From Ornithomonoglobus_A sp034090805 (GTDB lineage: Bacteria; Bacillota; Clostridia; UBA1381): 31,772 nt of DNA. The translations under genes were made by a program, and so were the position numbers. Below are positions 1 to 7,027 of this stretch, in pieces. Numbering within the stretch: the stretch's first letter is position 1; each line of letters opens with the position of its first letter. Below the pieces are notes generated by a model that was given only the letters and a program-made list of their open reading frames with translations, ran no database searches and was not told the DNA's origin. The stretch is from the NCBI GenBank assembly GCA_034090805.1, contig JAXDRV010000090.1:1-31772 (forward strand). The letters are read 5' to 3'.

Positions 1-5
1 TTGGG

Positions 6-103
6 GGTGCAAGGATTTTTTCATATTTATGAAAAAATCCTTGCACCTGAACAATTATGAAACGCTTTTAAGCCGCTATGCGGCTGCGTTTCATAATTGT
101 TCA
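6..103. repeat. Two tandem perfect stem-loops
   Basis: Two adjacent perfect inverted repeats. The first pairs 6-24 with 29-47 (19 bp, 4-nt loop, with a T6/A6 tract inside the stem). The second pairs 48-65 with 86-103 (18 bp) and has a nested stem at 71-76/80-85 in its loop. They lie about 57 bp beyond the fructokinase stop, so they could end the leftward sugar operon or act as a bidirectional terminator. Neither is followed directly by a clean U-tract, and the neighbour to the left is not visible. Two perfect hairpins in tandem would also fit a small palindromic repeat element. Bases 104-159 hold no gene, but include a copy of a short motif also found at 28443-28464. Confidence 0.6.
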
Positions 104-159
104 GCAGTCATTATATAGATTACTTAGTGCAATCCGCATAACTGTTTATCTTGTAAGTC

Positions 160-1125
160 TTAAATATATTTGCTGATCAATTCTGCTATCTCTCGCTTCT
201 CCGGCATTACCTTAAGCGCACCCTTTTTGGTTGTTATAATGGAAGCTGCCGCATTTGCAAACACAAGAGCTTCGTGAATAATCTTATCATTCAAATTATC
301 TATTCCGTGTTCTAAAATAAAGTTTAATATACAACCCGTAAACGTATCACCGGCTCCGGTTGTTTCGATTGTTTCGCTTTGAAGAAATGCGTCTGCGTTT
401 AAAGATATATCTTTATAGTAAGCACGGCTTCCGCCTTTTCCCAATGTCGCAAAAACAATCGATATATCATATTTGTCCTTTAGCATTCTTGCTGCTTTAT
501 CATGATCATCTGTACCTGTCATAAATTCAAGCTCATTATCTGAAATTTTAAGAATATCGCATTTTGATAAGCCGTATTCAATTTCATTTTTTGCTGCCTG
601 GAGCGACGGCCATAAAGGCTCACGCATATTAGGGTCGAAAGATATTAAAAGATTATGTTTCTTTGCCAACTCTACTGCATATCGAGTTGCCTCTCTTACG
701 GAGTTGTGGGTAGACGAAAGTGTTCCAAAGTGAAATATTTTTGCATCTTTAATGAAATTCTCGTCAATTTCGTTTTTCGCAAGCATCATATCCGCTCCGG
801 GATTTCTGTAAAAGCTGAAATCCCGATCGCCGTTGGGCAGCTTGCTCACAAACGCAAGTGTTGTATGAATATCGTTATCCATAAACAGATTGGTTACATC
901 TGTTCCAATATCTTCAACCACATTTTTCAGCATATGCCCAAAAGCGTCATTGCCTACCTTACCGATAAATGCGGTTTTCTTTCCCAATTTATTAAGCATT
1001 GCAAGCACATTACACGGAGCACCGCCGGGATTTGCCTCAAATACAGGATTACCCTGACTGCTTGTTCCGTGTTCAATAAAGTCAATTAATAGCTCTCCCA
1101 ATGCGATTACATCAAATTTTTTCAA
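160..1125 (-). CDS. scrK: Fructokinase (PfkB/ribokinase-family sugar kinase)
   Basis: Cytoplasmic ATP-dependent kinase, most likely converting fructose to fructose-6-phosphate. The 321 aa match the usual PfkB length. The N-terminal substrate region has GGAPCNV at residues 34-40, and the C-terminal ATP/anion-hole motif TTGAGDTFTG has the catalytic Asp at about residue 260. The start codon is TTG (1123-1125), set by AAGGGG a few bases upstream; no ATG fits. It is the last gene of the leftward sugar operon, downstream of sucrose phosphorylase, whose product is fructose, and this supports fructokinase over other PfkB substrates. PfkB substrate specificity cannot be proven from motifs alone. A 149-bp gap containing an inverted repeat separates it from gtfA. 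Confidence 0.87.
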   Translation of the reverse strand: MKKFDVIALGELLIDFIEHGTSSQGNPVFEANPGGAPCNVLAMLNKLGKKTAFIGKVGNDAFGHMLKNVVEDIGTDVTNLFMDNDIHTTLAFVSKLPNGDRDFSFYRNPGADMMLAKNEIDENFIKDAKIFHFGTLSSTHNSVREATRYAVELAKKHNLLISFDPNMREPLWPSLQAAKNEIEYGLSKCDILKISDNELEFMTGTDDHDKAARMLKDKYDISIVFATLGKGGSRAYYKDISLNADAFLQSETIETTGAGDTFTGCILNFILEHGIDNLNDKIIHEALVFANAAASIITTKKGALKVMPEKREIAELISKYI

Positions 1126-1180
1126 TTTTTATTCCCCTTACTTTCTTAATTTAATAGGTGATTGCTTTTGCAAGGCATGA

Positions 1181-1263
1181 AGGATTTGATATGCTCATGC
1201 TTAGACCTCGGCGAGTTATAAGCGTCGTATCGAGTGATTGAGAGATGAAACATATCAAATCCT
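1181..1263. repeat. Inverted repeat in the gtfA-fructokinase gap
   Basis: Perfect 13-bp arms at 1181-1193 and 1251-1263 enclose 57 nt that can form further short pairs (for example CTCG/CGAG). It sits inside the operon between gtfA and the kinase, so it could be an mRNA processing or stabilising structure, or a decayed insertion. There is no U-tract. Confidence 0.5.
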
Positions 1264-1274
1264 GAGAATGAACT

Positions 1275-2684
1275 CTATTTTATTGTAAATTGATAGCTGT
1301 TTAAATCGGCACAAAGCGTTATACTGTTGTCCTTGTAGGTTCTTGTTATAATGAGTGTGCCGTCATCGGTCTGAATATCGATGCTTCCGTCAAGATTGAA
1401 TGCCGGATGCGTATTTCTGAGTATCATCAGCTTTTTCAACTCTGACACAACAGGCCGCTCCTGCTCTTTTTCCACCTCCTCCAAAGAATAGAAGTGGCGG
1501 TTTATATCTCTGCCGTTTTTTGTTTTCTCCATCAACTCAACGTCGTTGCTGCCTGCAAGCATACCGACATAATATACCTGCGGTATTCCGGGAGCAAAGA
1601 ACTGTATTGCTCTTGCAAGCAGGTATGCTGCATCGTTATTTCCGAGTGCGGAATAGTATGTGGTATTTACTTGGTATACATCAAGGTTGTTGTATGCTTC
1701 AGAGCTGTAAATTTTTTTTACATTTGCACCCTGAGCATACATCTGTTCCTTTACTTTCTCAATTTCCGCATCGGGCAGTAAATCCTTAACATCTACAATC
1801 CCTATTCCGTCATGGGTGTCAAGCGTTGTGAACTGCTTCATAGGGCACTGTTCCAGCCATGCCTTCAAGTATTCTCCGGTATGGTTGTACAGTGCGTGCA
1901 TCGTAAGAACGGGCAGAGCAAAATCGTAAATCCAAAAGCCCTTATCGGCTATTTTCATAGGAATGGTATAATGCTCATGGATTTCCGGCAGAATTTCCGT
2001 ACCTGTAGGCTTTACGGTATTTTCTATATCGTAAAGCAGATCCCATATATCATCCTCTATAAAGAAACAGCTTGTGTTCGGCTTTTTAACTGCATAAGCA
2101 AATGCATCAAGCCGTATAATTGCCGCACCGTGCATACACATTTCAAGCAATGTATCCTTTATAAACTGCTTTGTTTTCTCTTTTGTGACATCAAGATCGA
2201 TCTGTTCCTCACAAAATGTACACCAGATCTTATCCTTTGTTCCGTCGGCAAACTCTGCATCGATATACGGCGCTCTCGGCTTGCGTTTATAAATCATATC
2301 CACCTGTTCCTGAGTCGGTACACCGTTTTCCCAAAACTCACTGTATCGGATAAAGAAATCCTTGTAAGGCGATTGTTCTTTGTTTTTCAGAAAATCCTTG
2401 AAGTATTCAGAGCTTGCGGAAATATGATTGACCATAAAATCAAACATAAGGTAGTACTCTTTACCCAAGCTTTCAATATCATCAAAATCACCGAATTTTT
2501 CGTCAACCTTATCATATCGCATCGGCGCAAAGCCGCGGTCCGCAGAGGAAGGGAAGAACGGCAGAATGTGCACGCCTCCCACGGCGGATTTATAATGTTT
2601 ATCCAATACGGTATGCAGATCTTTTAAATTTTCCCCTAAGCTGTCCGCATAGGTAATCAGCATGATTTCGTTCTTCAGTTTCAT
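1275..2684 (-). CDS. gtfA: Sucrose phosphorylase (GH13 subfamily 18)
   Basis: Cytoplasmic enzyme that splits sucrose with phosphate into glucose-1-phosphate and fructose. At 469 aa it is of normal length. The catalytic residues are visible: nucleophile Asp in IIRLDAFAYAVKK (about D193), acid/base Glu in EILPEIHEHY (about E234), and the stabilising Asp in TLDTHDGIG (about D292). Long stretches resemble what I recall of the Leuconostoc mesenteroides and Streptococcus mutans GtfA enzymes (for example MKQFTTLDTHDGIG and YNNLDVYQVNTTYYSALGN). It begins 20 bp after the second permease gene and is followed by fructokinase, which would use its fructose. This order resembles the S. mutans msm operon. 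A sister activity on sucrose-6'-phosphate is less likely because uptake here is by an ABC transporter, not a PTS. Confidence 0.94.
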   Translation of the reverse strand: MKLKNEIMLITYADSLGENLKDLHTVLDKHYKSAVGGVHILPFFPSSADRGFAPMRYDKVDEKFGDFDDIESLGKEYYLMFDFMVNHISASSEYFKDFLKNKEQSPYKDFFIRYSEFWENGVPTQEQVDMIYKRKPRAPYIDAEFADGTKDKIWCTFCEEQIDLDVTKEKTKQFIKDTLLEMCMHGAAIIRLDAFAYAVKKPNTSCFFIEDDIWDLLYDIENTVKPTGTEILPEIHEHYTIPMKIADKGFWIYDFALPVLTMHALYNHTGEYLKAWLEQCPMKQFTTLDTHDGIGIVDVKDLLPDAEIEKVKEQMYAQGANVKKIYSSEAYNNLDVYQVNTTYYSALGNNDAAYLLARAIQFFAPGIPQVYYVGMLAGSNDVELMEKTKNGRDINRHFYSLEEVEKEQERPVVSELKKLMILRNTHPAFNLDGSIDIQTDDGTLIITRTYKDNSITLCADLNSYQFTIK

Positions 2685-2704
2685 TTACGCTATCCTCCCG
2701 TTCA

Positions 2705-3544
2705 CTAACCTTTCACAGCACCATTCGCAACGCCGTTTAAAATCTGTTTTTGACAAACAAGATAGAACAGCAATATCGGTATCAGTGCGAGCAAATATGA
2801 TGCAAACGCAAGATTGTAATTTGTACCGAACTGCGTTTGGAAATTCAACTGTGCTATGGGCAGGGTGTTCTGACCGCCGGACATTATAACAAGCGGCGTC
2901 ATTACGTCATTCCAAGTTCCCAGTGCTGTAAGGATTGCGACTGTTGCGTGCATAGGCTTCATCATCGGAAATATAATTGTCCAATATGTTTTCCATGTGG
3001 TCGCACCGTCCATTTCGGCAGCTTCTTCCATTGCCAGGGGGATATTTTTGAGATAACCCGAATAAAGCATTACGTTTATAGGCATATAAAATACAAGATA
3101 GAGTATAATAACACCTAACATATTGTCAATTCCCAGCTGTGCTGTTTGCTTAACAAGCGGCATCATCAGAATTGCAAAGGGTACAAACATACCGCTTACA
3201 ATATAATAATACAGAATCTTATATTTTTTCTTCTTTGCCATGCTTCTGCCTATAGCATACCCTGCCATTGAGTGAAGCAGCAGCGTCATCACGATTGTCG
3301 AACAGGTAATAAATATGCTGTTTCCGAGTGAATGCCAGAAATCCGTTACACGCATTGCCTCGGCAAAATTAGACAAGCTCCAATGCGACGGGAATGCCAA
3401 CGCACCGGCAACGTTGTTTGTCATTTCGGATGGTTGCTTGAATGCGATAATAACCGTCATATACAGCGGAAAGAATATTGTAATACAACCTAAAATCAGC
3501 AAAATTGTAACCGGCCAATTTGTACCTTTAACACCCTTTTTCAT
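2705..3544 (-). CDS. ABC sugar transporter permease, MsmG-type (CUT1 family)
   Basis: Inner-membrane permease of 279 aa with about six hydrophobic segments, the first near residues 12-33. The cytoplasmic-loop EAA motif that contacts the ATPase is clear: EEAAEMDGATTWKTYWTIIF. The sequence belongs to the MalG/MsmG side of carbohydrate uptake type-1 transporters. Its ATG overlaps the end of the upstream permease by 4 bp, which suggests translational coupling. With the solute-binding lipoprotein it should import sucrose- or raffinose-type sugars, a substrate inferred from the adjacent sucrose phosphorylase and the co-regulated alpha-galactosidase. No ATPase subunit is encoded in the window. A shared MsmK-like ATPase elsewhere in the genome is the usual arrangement in Firmicutes. 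Confidence 0.9.
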   Translation of the reverse strand: MKKGVKGTNWPVTILLILGCITIFFPLYMTVIIAFKQPSEMTNNVAGALAFPSHWSLSNFAEAMRVTDFWHSLGNSIFITCSTIVMTLLLHSMAGYAIGRSMAKKKKYKILYYYIVSGMFVPFAILMMPLVKQTAQLGIDNMLGVIILYLVFYMPINVMLYSGYLKNIPLAMEEAAEMDGATTWKTYWTIIFPMMKPMHATVAILTALGTWNDVMTPLVIMSGGQNTLPIAQLNFQTQFGTNYNLAFASYLLALIPILLFYLVCQKQILNGVANGAVKG

Positions 3545-4422
3545 AGTTGCTCCTCCTTTTTGCCCGTAACTTTCATTTGAATAACAGAGAATACCACAAT
3601 TACCACAAAGAACAATACCGCATTTGCGCTTTGGAAGCCAAACTGACCTCCGTCCATACCGTTTTTGTAAATCAGATATGAAATGGATTCCGTACTTTGG
3701 GCGGGACCTCCCTTTGTCAATGACATGATCTGGTCAAATACCATCAGCATATTTTTTGTACTCAATATAAGGTTGATGGATACAAAAGGCATCAGCATCG
3801 GCAGTGTAAGCTTCTTGAATGTCGTCCAAATTCCTGCGCCGTCTATCATTCCCGCTTCATAAATATCCGCCGGGATTGTCTGCAAGCCTGATATATAAAT
3901 AATTGTATTCATTGCAACCGCTTGCCATACACCGACAATCAGAACTCCGATCCATGCGAAGCGTTCATCTGCAAGGATACTGTTCTGAAGCCATCCGATA
4001 TTTAAAGCATTTCCCACCGCCGGCAGAATATATGTAAAGATAAAGCTGAAAATATATCCGACAATTAAGCCGCCCAAAATATTCGGAAGAAAGTATGCTC
4101 CTCTCAAAAAGCTCTTTCCCTTAATCTTGCTGTTGAGCGCCATTGCAAGCAGTAAGCTCAGCACATTTACCAGAATCGTACCCACAACCGCATATTTGAA
4201 TGTAAACAGATACGAGTTTCTTATGCGTATATCAGTGAAAAGGTCAACATAATTACGCAGTCCCACCATTTCGTATGTACCATAGCCTCGGTAGTTTGTA
4301 AAGCTGTAAAATGCACCTCTCAAAAGAGGAATCGTATTAAACAGTGCAAATAAAATTACTGCCGGAAGCGTCATAAATAACAGCGTTTTATCCTTATGAG
4401 TCATATACTTTTTTGCTTTCAT
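3541..4422 (-). CDS. ABC sugar transporter permease, MsmF-type (CUT1 family)
   Basis: Partner permease with six predicted membrane segments and an EAA loop (YEAGMIDGAGIWTTFKKLTL). The reading frame is open to 4458, but I place the start at the ATG at 4420-4422 (293 aa, MKAKKYMTHK) because GGAGG at 4429-4433 sits 6 nt upstream of it. The longer form has no ribosome site, and its extra residues fall in a hairpin that belongs to the dispersed repeat described separately. The 158-bp gap to the upstream lipoprotein gene is filled by that repeat, while the 3' end overlaps the next permease by 4 bp. This is the MalF/MsmF half of the heterodimeric channel. Confidence 0.9.
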   Translation of the reverse strand: MKAKKYMTHKDKTLLFMTLPAVILFALFNTIPLLRGAFYSFTNYRGYGTYEMVGLRNYVDLFTDIRIRNSYLFTFKYAVVGTILVNVLSLLLAMALNSKIKGKSFLRGAYFLPNILGGLIVGYIFSFIFTYILPAVGNALNIGWLQNSILADERFAWIGVLIVGVWQAVAMNTIIYISGLQTIPADIYEAGMIDGAGIWTTFKKLTLPMLMPFVSINLILSTKNMLMVFDQIMSLTKGGPAQSTESISYLIYKNGMDGGQFGFQSANAVLFFVVIVVFSVIQMKVTGKKEEQL

Positions 4423-4428
4423 TTTAAT

Positions 4429-4586
4429 CCTCCATTCCGCCGCTTTGAGGCGACACAAATCATAACGTTGAAAAGAAGCTTGTCATCACATCTGTGTCCG
4501 CCCCTAAGTTCATGCGATAAGCACTGCGGACGCAGATGTATGTTAATATTTAAGCTTCGATAAAGGTCCGGATGCACCGATTATTC
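4429..4586 (-). repeat. Dispersed structured intergenic repeat, copy C
   Basis: Read on the minus strand this is a diverged copy of the repeats at 17052 (+) and 31618 (+). The 5' part matches copy B around GCATC and CGATAAAG/CTTTATCG; the 3' part shares TGATGACAAG and CTTCTTTTC with the others, then TTTGTG, a GC hairpin (4438-4452) and AATGGAGG. The middle differs in sequence but forms its own stem, 4489-4501 with 4526-4538 (12 pairs, one mismatch). It fills the gap between the solute-binding protein stop, which lies inside it, and the permease start. The GGAGG at its 3' end is the permease ribosome site. Confidence 0.75.
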
Positions 4587-5876
4587 GCGTGTTAGACTCT
4601 CCTCGTATTCTTTTACTCTCTTAATCAAATCACGGTTATAACGATTCCACTCTGTATCAAAGCGGTTTAGGAAATCGTCCAACGCACTGCTGCTGTTGTC
4701 AAGAAGATAAGTCTGAATAATTGCATCTACACTCATCTCGCTCGGGTAATAGTGATCCTGGTAATCGCCCATGCGTCCCTCTTCTATGTACTTTTTTACA
4801 CCGTCCAGCATCGGCGGCAGGGTGAAATCACCCTCCATGCACGGTATACCGTTCTGATCGTCCAAATATACCTGAACCGTATCCGGGTCAAATAAGAAAC
4901 GCAAAACCTCATAAGCAGCTTCCTTATTTTCGCAGTTATTCATCACCGAGAATTGTATATCAATACCGGAGGTCAATATATTATCCTGCTCATTATCGTT
5001 TGCGGGAAATGTGAAGGAATCAATGTTAATATCGGGGTTTACGGATTTTATCTGAGGCACCGCATAGCTTCCGATTATATACATTGCCGACTCGCCGCGT
5101 GCGAATGCGGTACAAGCATCGTTATAACTGTATGCAAACGGGTTTCCGTCAGTGTATTTCAGCAGATCCTTCATCTTTTCGGCAACCGTGCGGTACTCCT
5201 TTGAAAAGGTTGTATTGCCTGCGTTTACCTCTTTGCATACATCAGTAGGAGCAAGGCTGACTGCCAGCGAATTCCAGGGTGACAGTGCTGTCCAGGTGTC
5301 CTTTAAGCCGAAAGTCAGCGGCTGAGTGCCTTCACTGCGTATTTGCTCACATAATGCCGTAAATTCGTTCCATGTTTCGGGAATATTCCAGCCGTGCTGC
5401 TCAAATAAATCTCTGTTGTACAAAATTCCGGCAGCGTTTGCGGAATACGGCAGCGAAAATACCCCGTCCTTCGGCAGTAATTCAAGCGAATCCGCTATAT
5501 CCATATAAACAGGTTTGATTTTCTTTACAACATCTAAATCGGAAATATCCATAAACATATCCGCATCAAGAAAGTTTGAGTAGTTAATGTCTCCGCCTAT
5601 TCCGATAATATCAGGGTAATCCTCGCGGATAAAGCGTGTTTTCAGAATGGTCATCGCCTCGTTGGGAGATTTGATTGACAGGTGAATGTCATCATGTGTT
5701 TCGTTGAAAATGCGTTCAATTTCCTCAAAAGCCGATACTGCTTCAGGCTTATAATTCACAAGCTCAATTTCTGTTACACCGCCCGCTTGCTGTTTCGATC
5801 CGCAGCCCGAAAAAGACAGTACAGAAGCTGCCGTGACCGCCACCACCAAGCATTTGGCAATTCTTTTCTGTTCCAT
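4581..5876 (-). CDS. ABC transporter sugar-binding lipoprotein (MsmE-like)
   Basis: Extracytoplasmic solute-binding protein family 1, 431 aa. The N-terminus is a lipoprotein signal: Lys/Arg, a hydrophobic stretch, then the lipobox LSFSGC with Cys at about residue 25. The mature protein should be anchored to the membrane and deliver sugar to the two permeases. Periplasmic-binding-protein features such as SANAAGILYNRDLFEQHGW and NIPETWNEFTALCEQ are typical of the family. The ATG at 5874-5876 is preferred although another ATG lies 4 nt upstream, between it and the AGGAGG. That one is out of frame and leads only to a short unrelated peptide. It is the first gene of the leftward operon, with its promoter divergent from the AraC gene. 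The substrate (sucrose or raffinose family) is inferred from neighbours. Confidence 0.9.
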   Translation of the reverse strand: MEQKRIAKCLVVAVTAASVLSFSGCGSKQQAGGVTEIELVNYKPEAVSAFEEIERIFNETHDDIHLSIKSPNEAMTILKTRFIREDYPDIIGIGGDINYSNFLDADMFMDISDLDVVKKIKPVYMDIADSLELLPKDGVFSLPYSANAAGILYNRDLFEQHGWNIPETWNEFTALCEQIRSEGTQPLTFGLKDTWTALSPWNSLAVSLAPTDVCKEVNAGNTTFSKEYRTVAEKMKDLLKYTDGNPFAYSYNDACTAFARGESAMYIIGSYAVPQIKSVNPDINIDSFTFPANDNEQDNILTSGIDIQFSVMNNCENKEAAYEVLRFLFDPDTVQVYLDDQNGIPCMEGDFTLPPMLDGVKKYIEEGRMGDYQDHYYPSEMSVDAIIQTYLLDNSSSALDDFLNRFDTEWNRYNRDLIKRVKEYEESLTRE

Positions 5877-5929
5877 AGCATTTTACCTCCTTAATTCGTT
5901 ATACGTCTGTTGGCTTAATTTATGAATAT

Positions 5930-5958
5930 ATTATAACATACCCTTATGCCACTCGTAA
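5930..5958 (-). promoter_or_regulatory. Promoter of the leftward sugar operon
   Basis: On the minus strand, TATAAT (5930-5935) has a weak -35 TTACGA (5953-5958) at 17 bp. The bases just upstream of the -10 read GGTATGT; the alpha-galactosidase promoter has GGTATGC at the same place. A weak -35 fits activation by an AraC protein. Confidence 0.6.
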
Positions 5959-5983
5959 ATACCATAAAAACACTACTTTTATG
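5957..5983. promoter_or_regulatory. Candidate AraC operator shared with the alpha-galactosidase locus
   Basis: The segment 5960-5983 matches 16955-16975 in the other sugar locus at all but a few positions (a 3-nt length difference and one substitution). Both include TACCATAA, AACACT and TTTTATG. Both lie between a leftward sugar-gene promoter and a rightward araC promoter. Conservation in otherwise dissimilar intergenic DNA suggests a binding site for the two AraC paralogues. Confidence 0.55.
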
Positions 5984-6021
5984 CCGATATGCTATTTTTT
6001 AAGCAAATATATCATCTCATG

Positions 6022-6050
6022 TTGCATTTTGGTATATTTTATGGTATAAT
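6022..6050 (+). promoter_or_regulatory. Promoter of the first araC-type gene
   Basis: TTGCAT (6022-6027), 17-bp spacer, TATAAT (6045-6050). The -35 and the first eight spacer bases (TTTGGTAT) are identical to those at the second araC gene (16995-17023), and G follows the -10 in both. Confidence 0.75.
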
Positions 6051-6093
6051 GTACTCAAACAAAAGATAATTTGGGCAAGAGGAGGATTTAAGT

Positions 6094-6945
6094 ATGCGTG
6101 ATTTGGTGTTTTCAGTATTCCCAAGCGAAAATTTTGTTGATTTGGGTCTTTATCAGTTTGGCTGGGAACGCTGCGAACCGGCACACTCATTTGGCCCTGC
6201 CTCAAGAAATCATTACTTGTTTCATTATGTATTGTCCGGAACGGGTACGCTGATGGCTCACGATTCAAACGGTGAGACAAAATTGTATCATATTAAAAGC
6301 AATCAGGGATTTATGATTTTCCCCGGACAAATTACCACATATATTGCAGATGAAGAGCTTCCGTGGGAATATGTGTGGATTGAGTTTGACGGGCTTAGAG
6401 CCAAAGAGATGATTGAAATGGTGGGATTAACGAAAGATAATCCCGTCTATCGTGCTCGTTCAAAGGCTTTGCGTGAGGAAATGGCGCGAGAAATGATGTA
6501 TATTGCGGAGCATAATGATGAGTCAACGTTTCATTTGATAGGGCATTTATATCTTTTTATTGACTATCTGCTGCGCTCCGCCGCAGATCTTTCCGTACCG
6601 AAGGGAAGCAAACTGAGTGATTTTTATATACATGAAGCGATTATGTATATTGAGCATAATTTCCAAAATAATATCACGGTAGAGGAAATTGCCTCAATCT
6701 GCGGTCTGAACCGCAGCTACTTCGGAAAAATTTTCAAAGAAGCCATGGGGAAATCCCCGCAGGAATTTCTTATGCATTACAGAATGATAAAGGCAGCGGA
6801 GCTTTTAAAGATGACAAAGCTTTCCATAGGAGATATAGGCAGTGCTGTAGGCTATGAAAACCAACTGCATTTTTCAAGAGCATTTAAGAATATATACGGC
6901 ATATCTCCGAGAGAATGGAGAAATAAAAACAGAATGAGAATATAA
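6094..6945 (+). CDS. AraC-family regulator (MsmR-like), sugar locus 1
   Basis: DNA-binding transcriptional regulator, 283 aa. The N-terminal half is a cupin-type sugar-sensing domain (HSFGPASRNHYLFHYVLSG). The C-terminal 100 residues carry the two AraC helix-turn-helices: ITVEEIASICGLNRSYFGKI and SIGDIGSAVGYENQLHFSRA, ending in the family signature GISPREW. The start follows GAGGAGG at normal spacing. It is divergent from the ABC/gtfA operon and likely activates it in response to an imported or intracellular sugar, as MsmR does in S. mutans. It is about 60% identical by eye to the AraC protein at 17251, and both share the promoter layout, so cross-regulation is plausible. Confidence 0.9.
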   Translation: MRDLVFSVFPSENFVDLGLYQFGWERCEPAHSFGPASRNHYLFHYVLSGTGTLMAHDSNGETKLYHIKSNQGFMIFPGQITTYIADEELPWEYVWIEFDGLRAKEMIEMVGLTKDNPVYRARSKALREEMAREMMYIAEHNDESTFHLIGHLYLFIDYLLRSAADLSVPKGSKLSDFYIHEAIMYIEHNFQNNITVEEIASICGLNRSYFGKIFKEAMGKSPQEFLMHYRMIKAAELLKMTKLSIGDIGSAVGYENQLHFSRAFKNIYGISPREWRNKNRMRI

Positions 6946-6952
6946 CAGTAGT

Positions 6953-6992
6953 CTTGCAGACGCTGATACGGAAACGCCCAAACGTCTGCAAG
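6953..6992. terminator. Hairpin between convergent araC and recombinase genes
   Basis: CTTGCAGACG at 6953-6962 pairs perfectly with CGTCTGCAAG at 6983-6992 around a 20-nt loop. It lies just after the araC stop and ahead of the convergent recombinase gene, where a bidirectional terminator is expected. There is no U-tract, so a Rho-independent role is uncertain. Confidence 0.4.
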
Positions 6993-7027
6993 GCTGCGTT
7001 AGTTATGTGCAGTATGGTTTAAAACAT

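Noticed and set aside
1812..2627. 271-codon open frame on the plus strand
   Set aside because: It lies fully antisense to the sucrose phosphorylase gene, has no ribosome site and its Cys/His/Ile-rich translation resembles no protein family.
5860..5883. Alternative ATG 4 nt upstream of the binding-protein start
   Set aside because: It is out of frame with the lipoprotein and leads to a short unrelated peptide; the signal peptide begins at the 5876 ATG.
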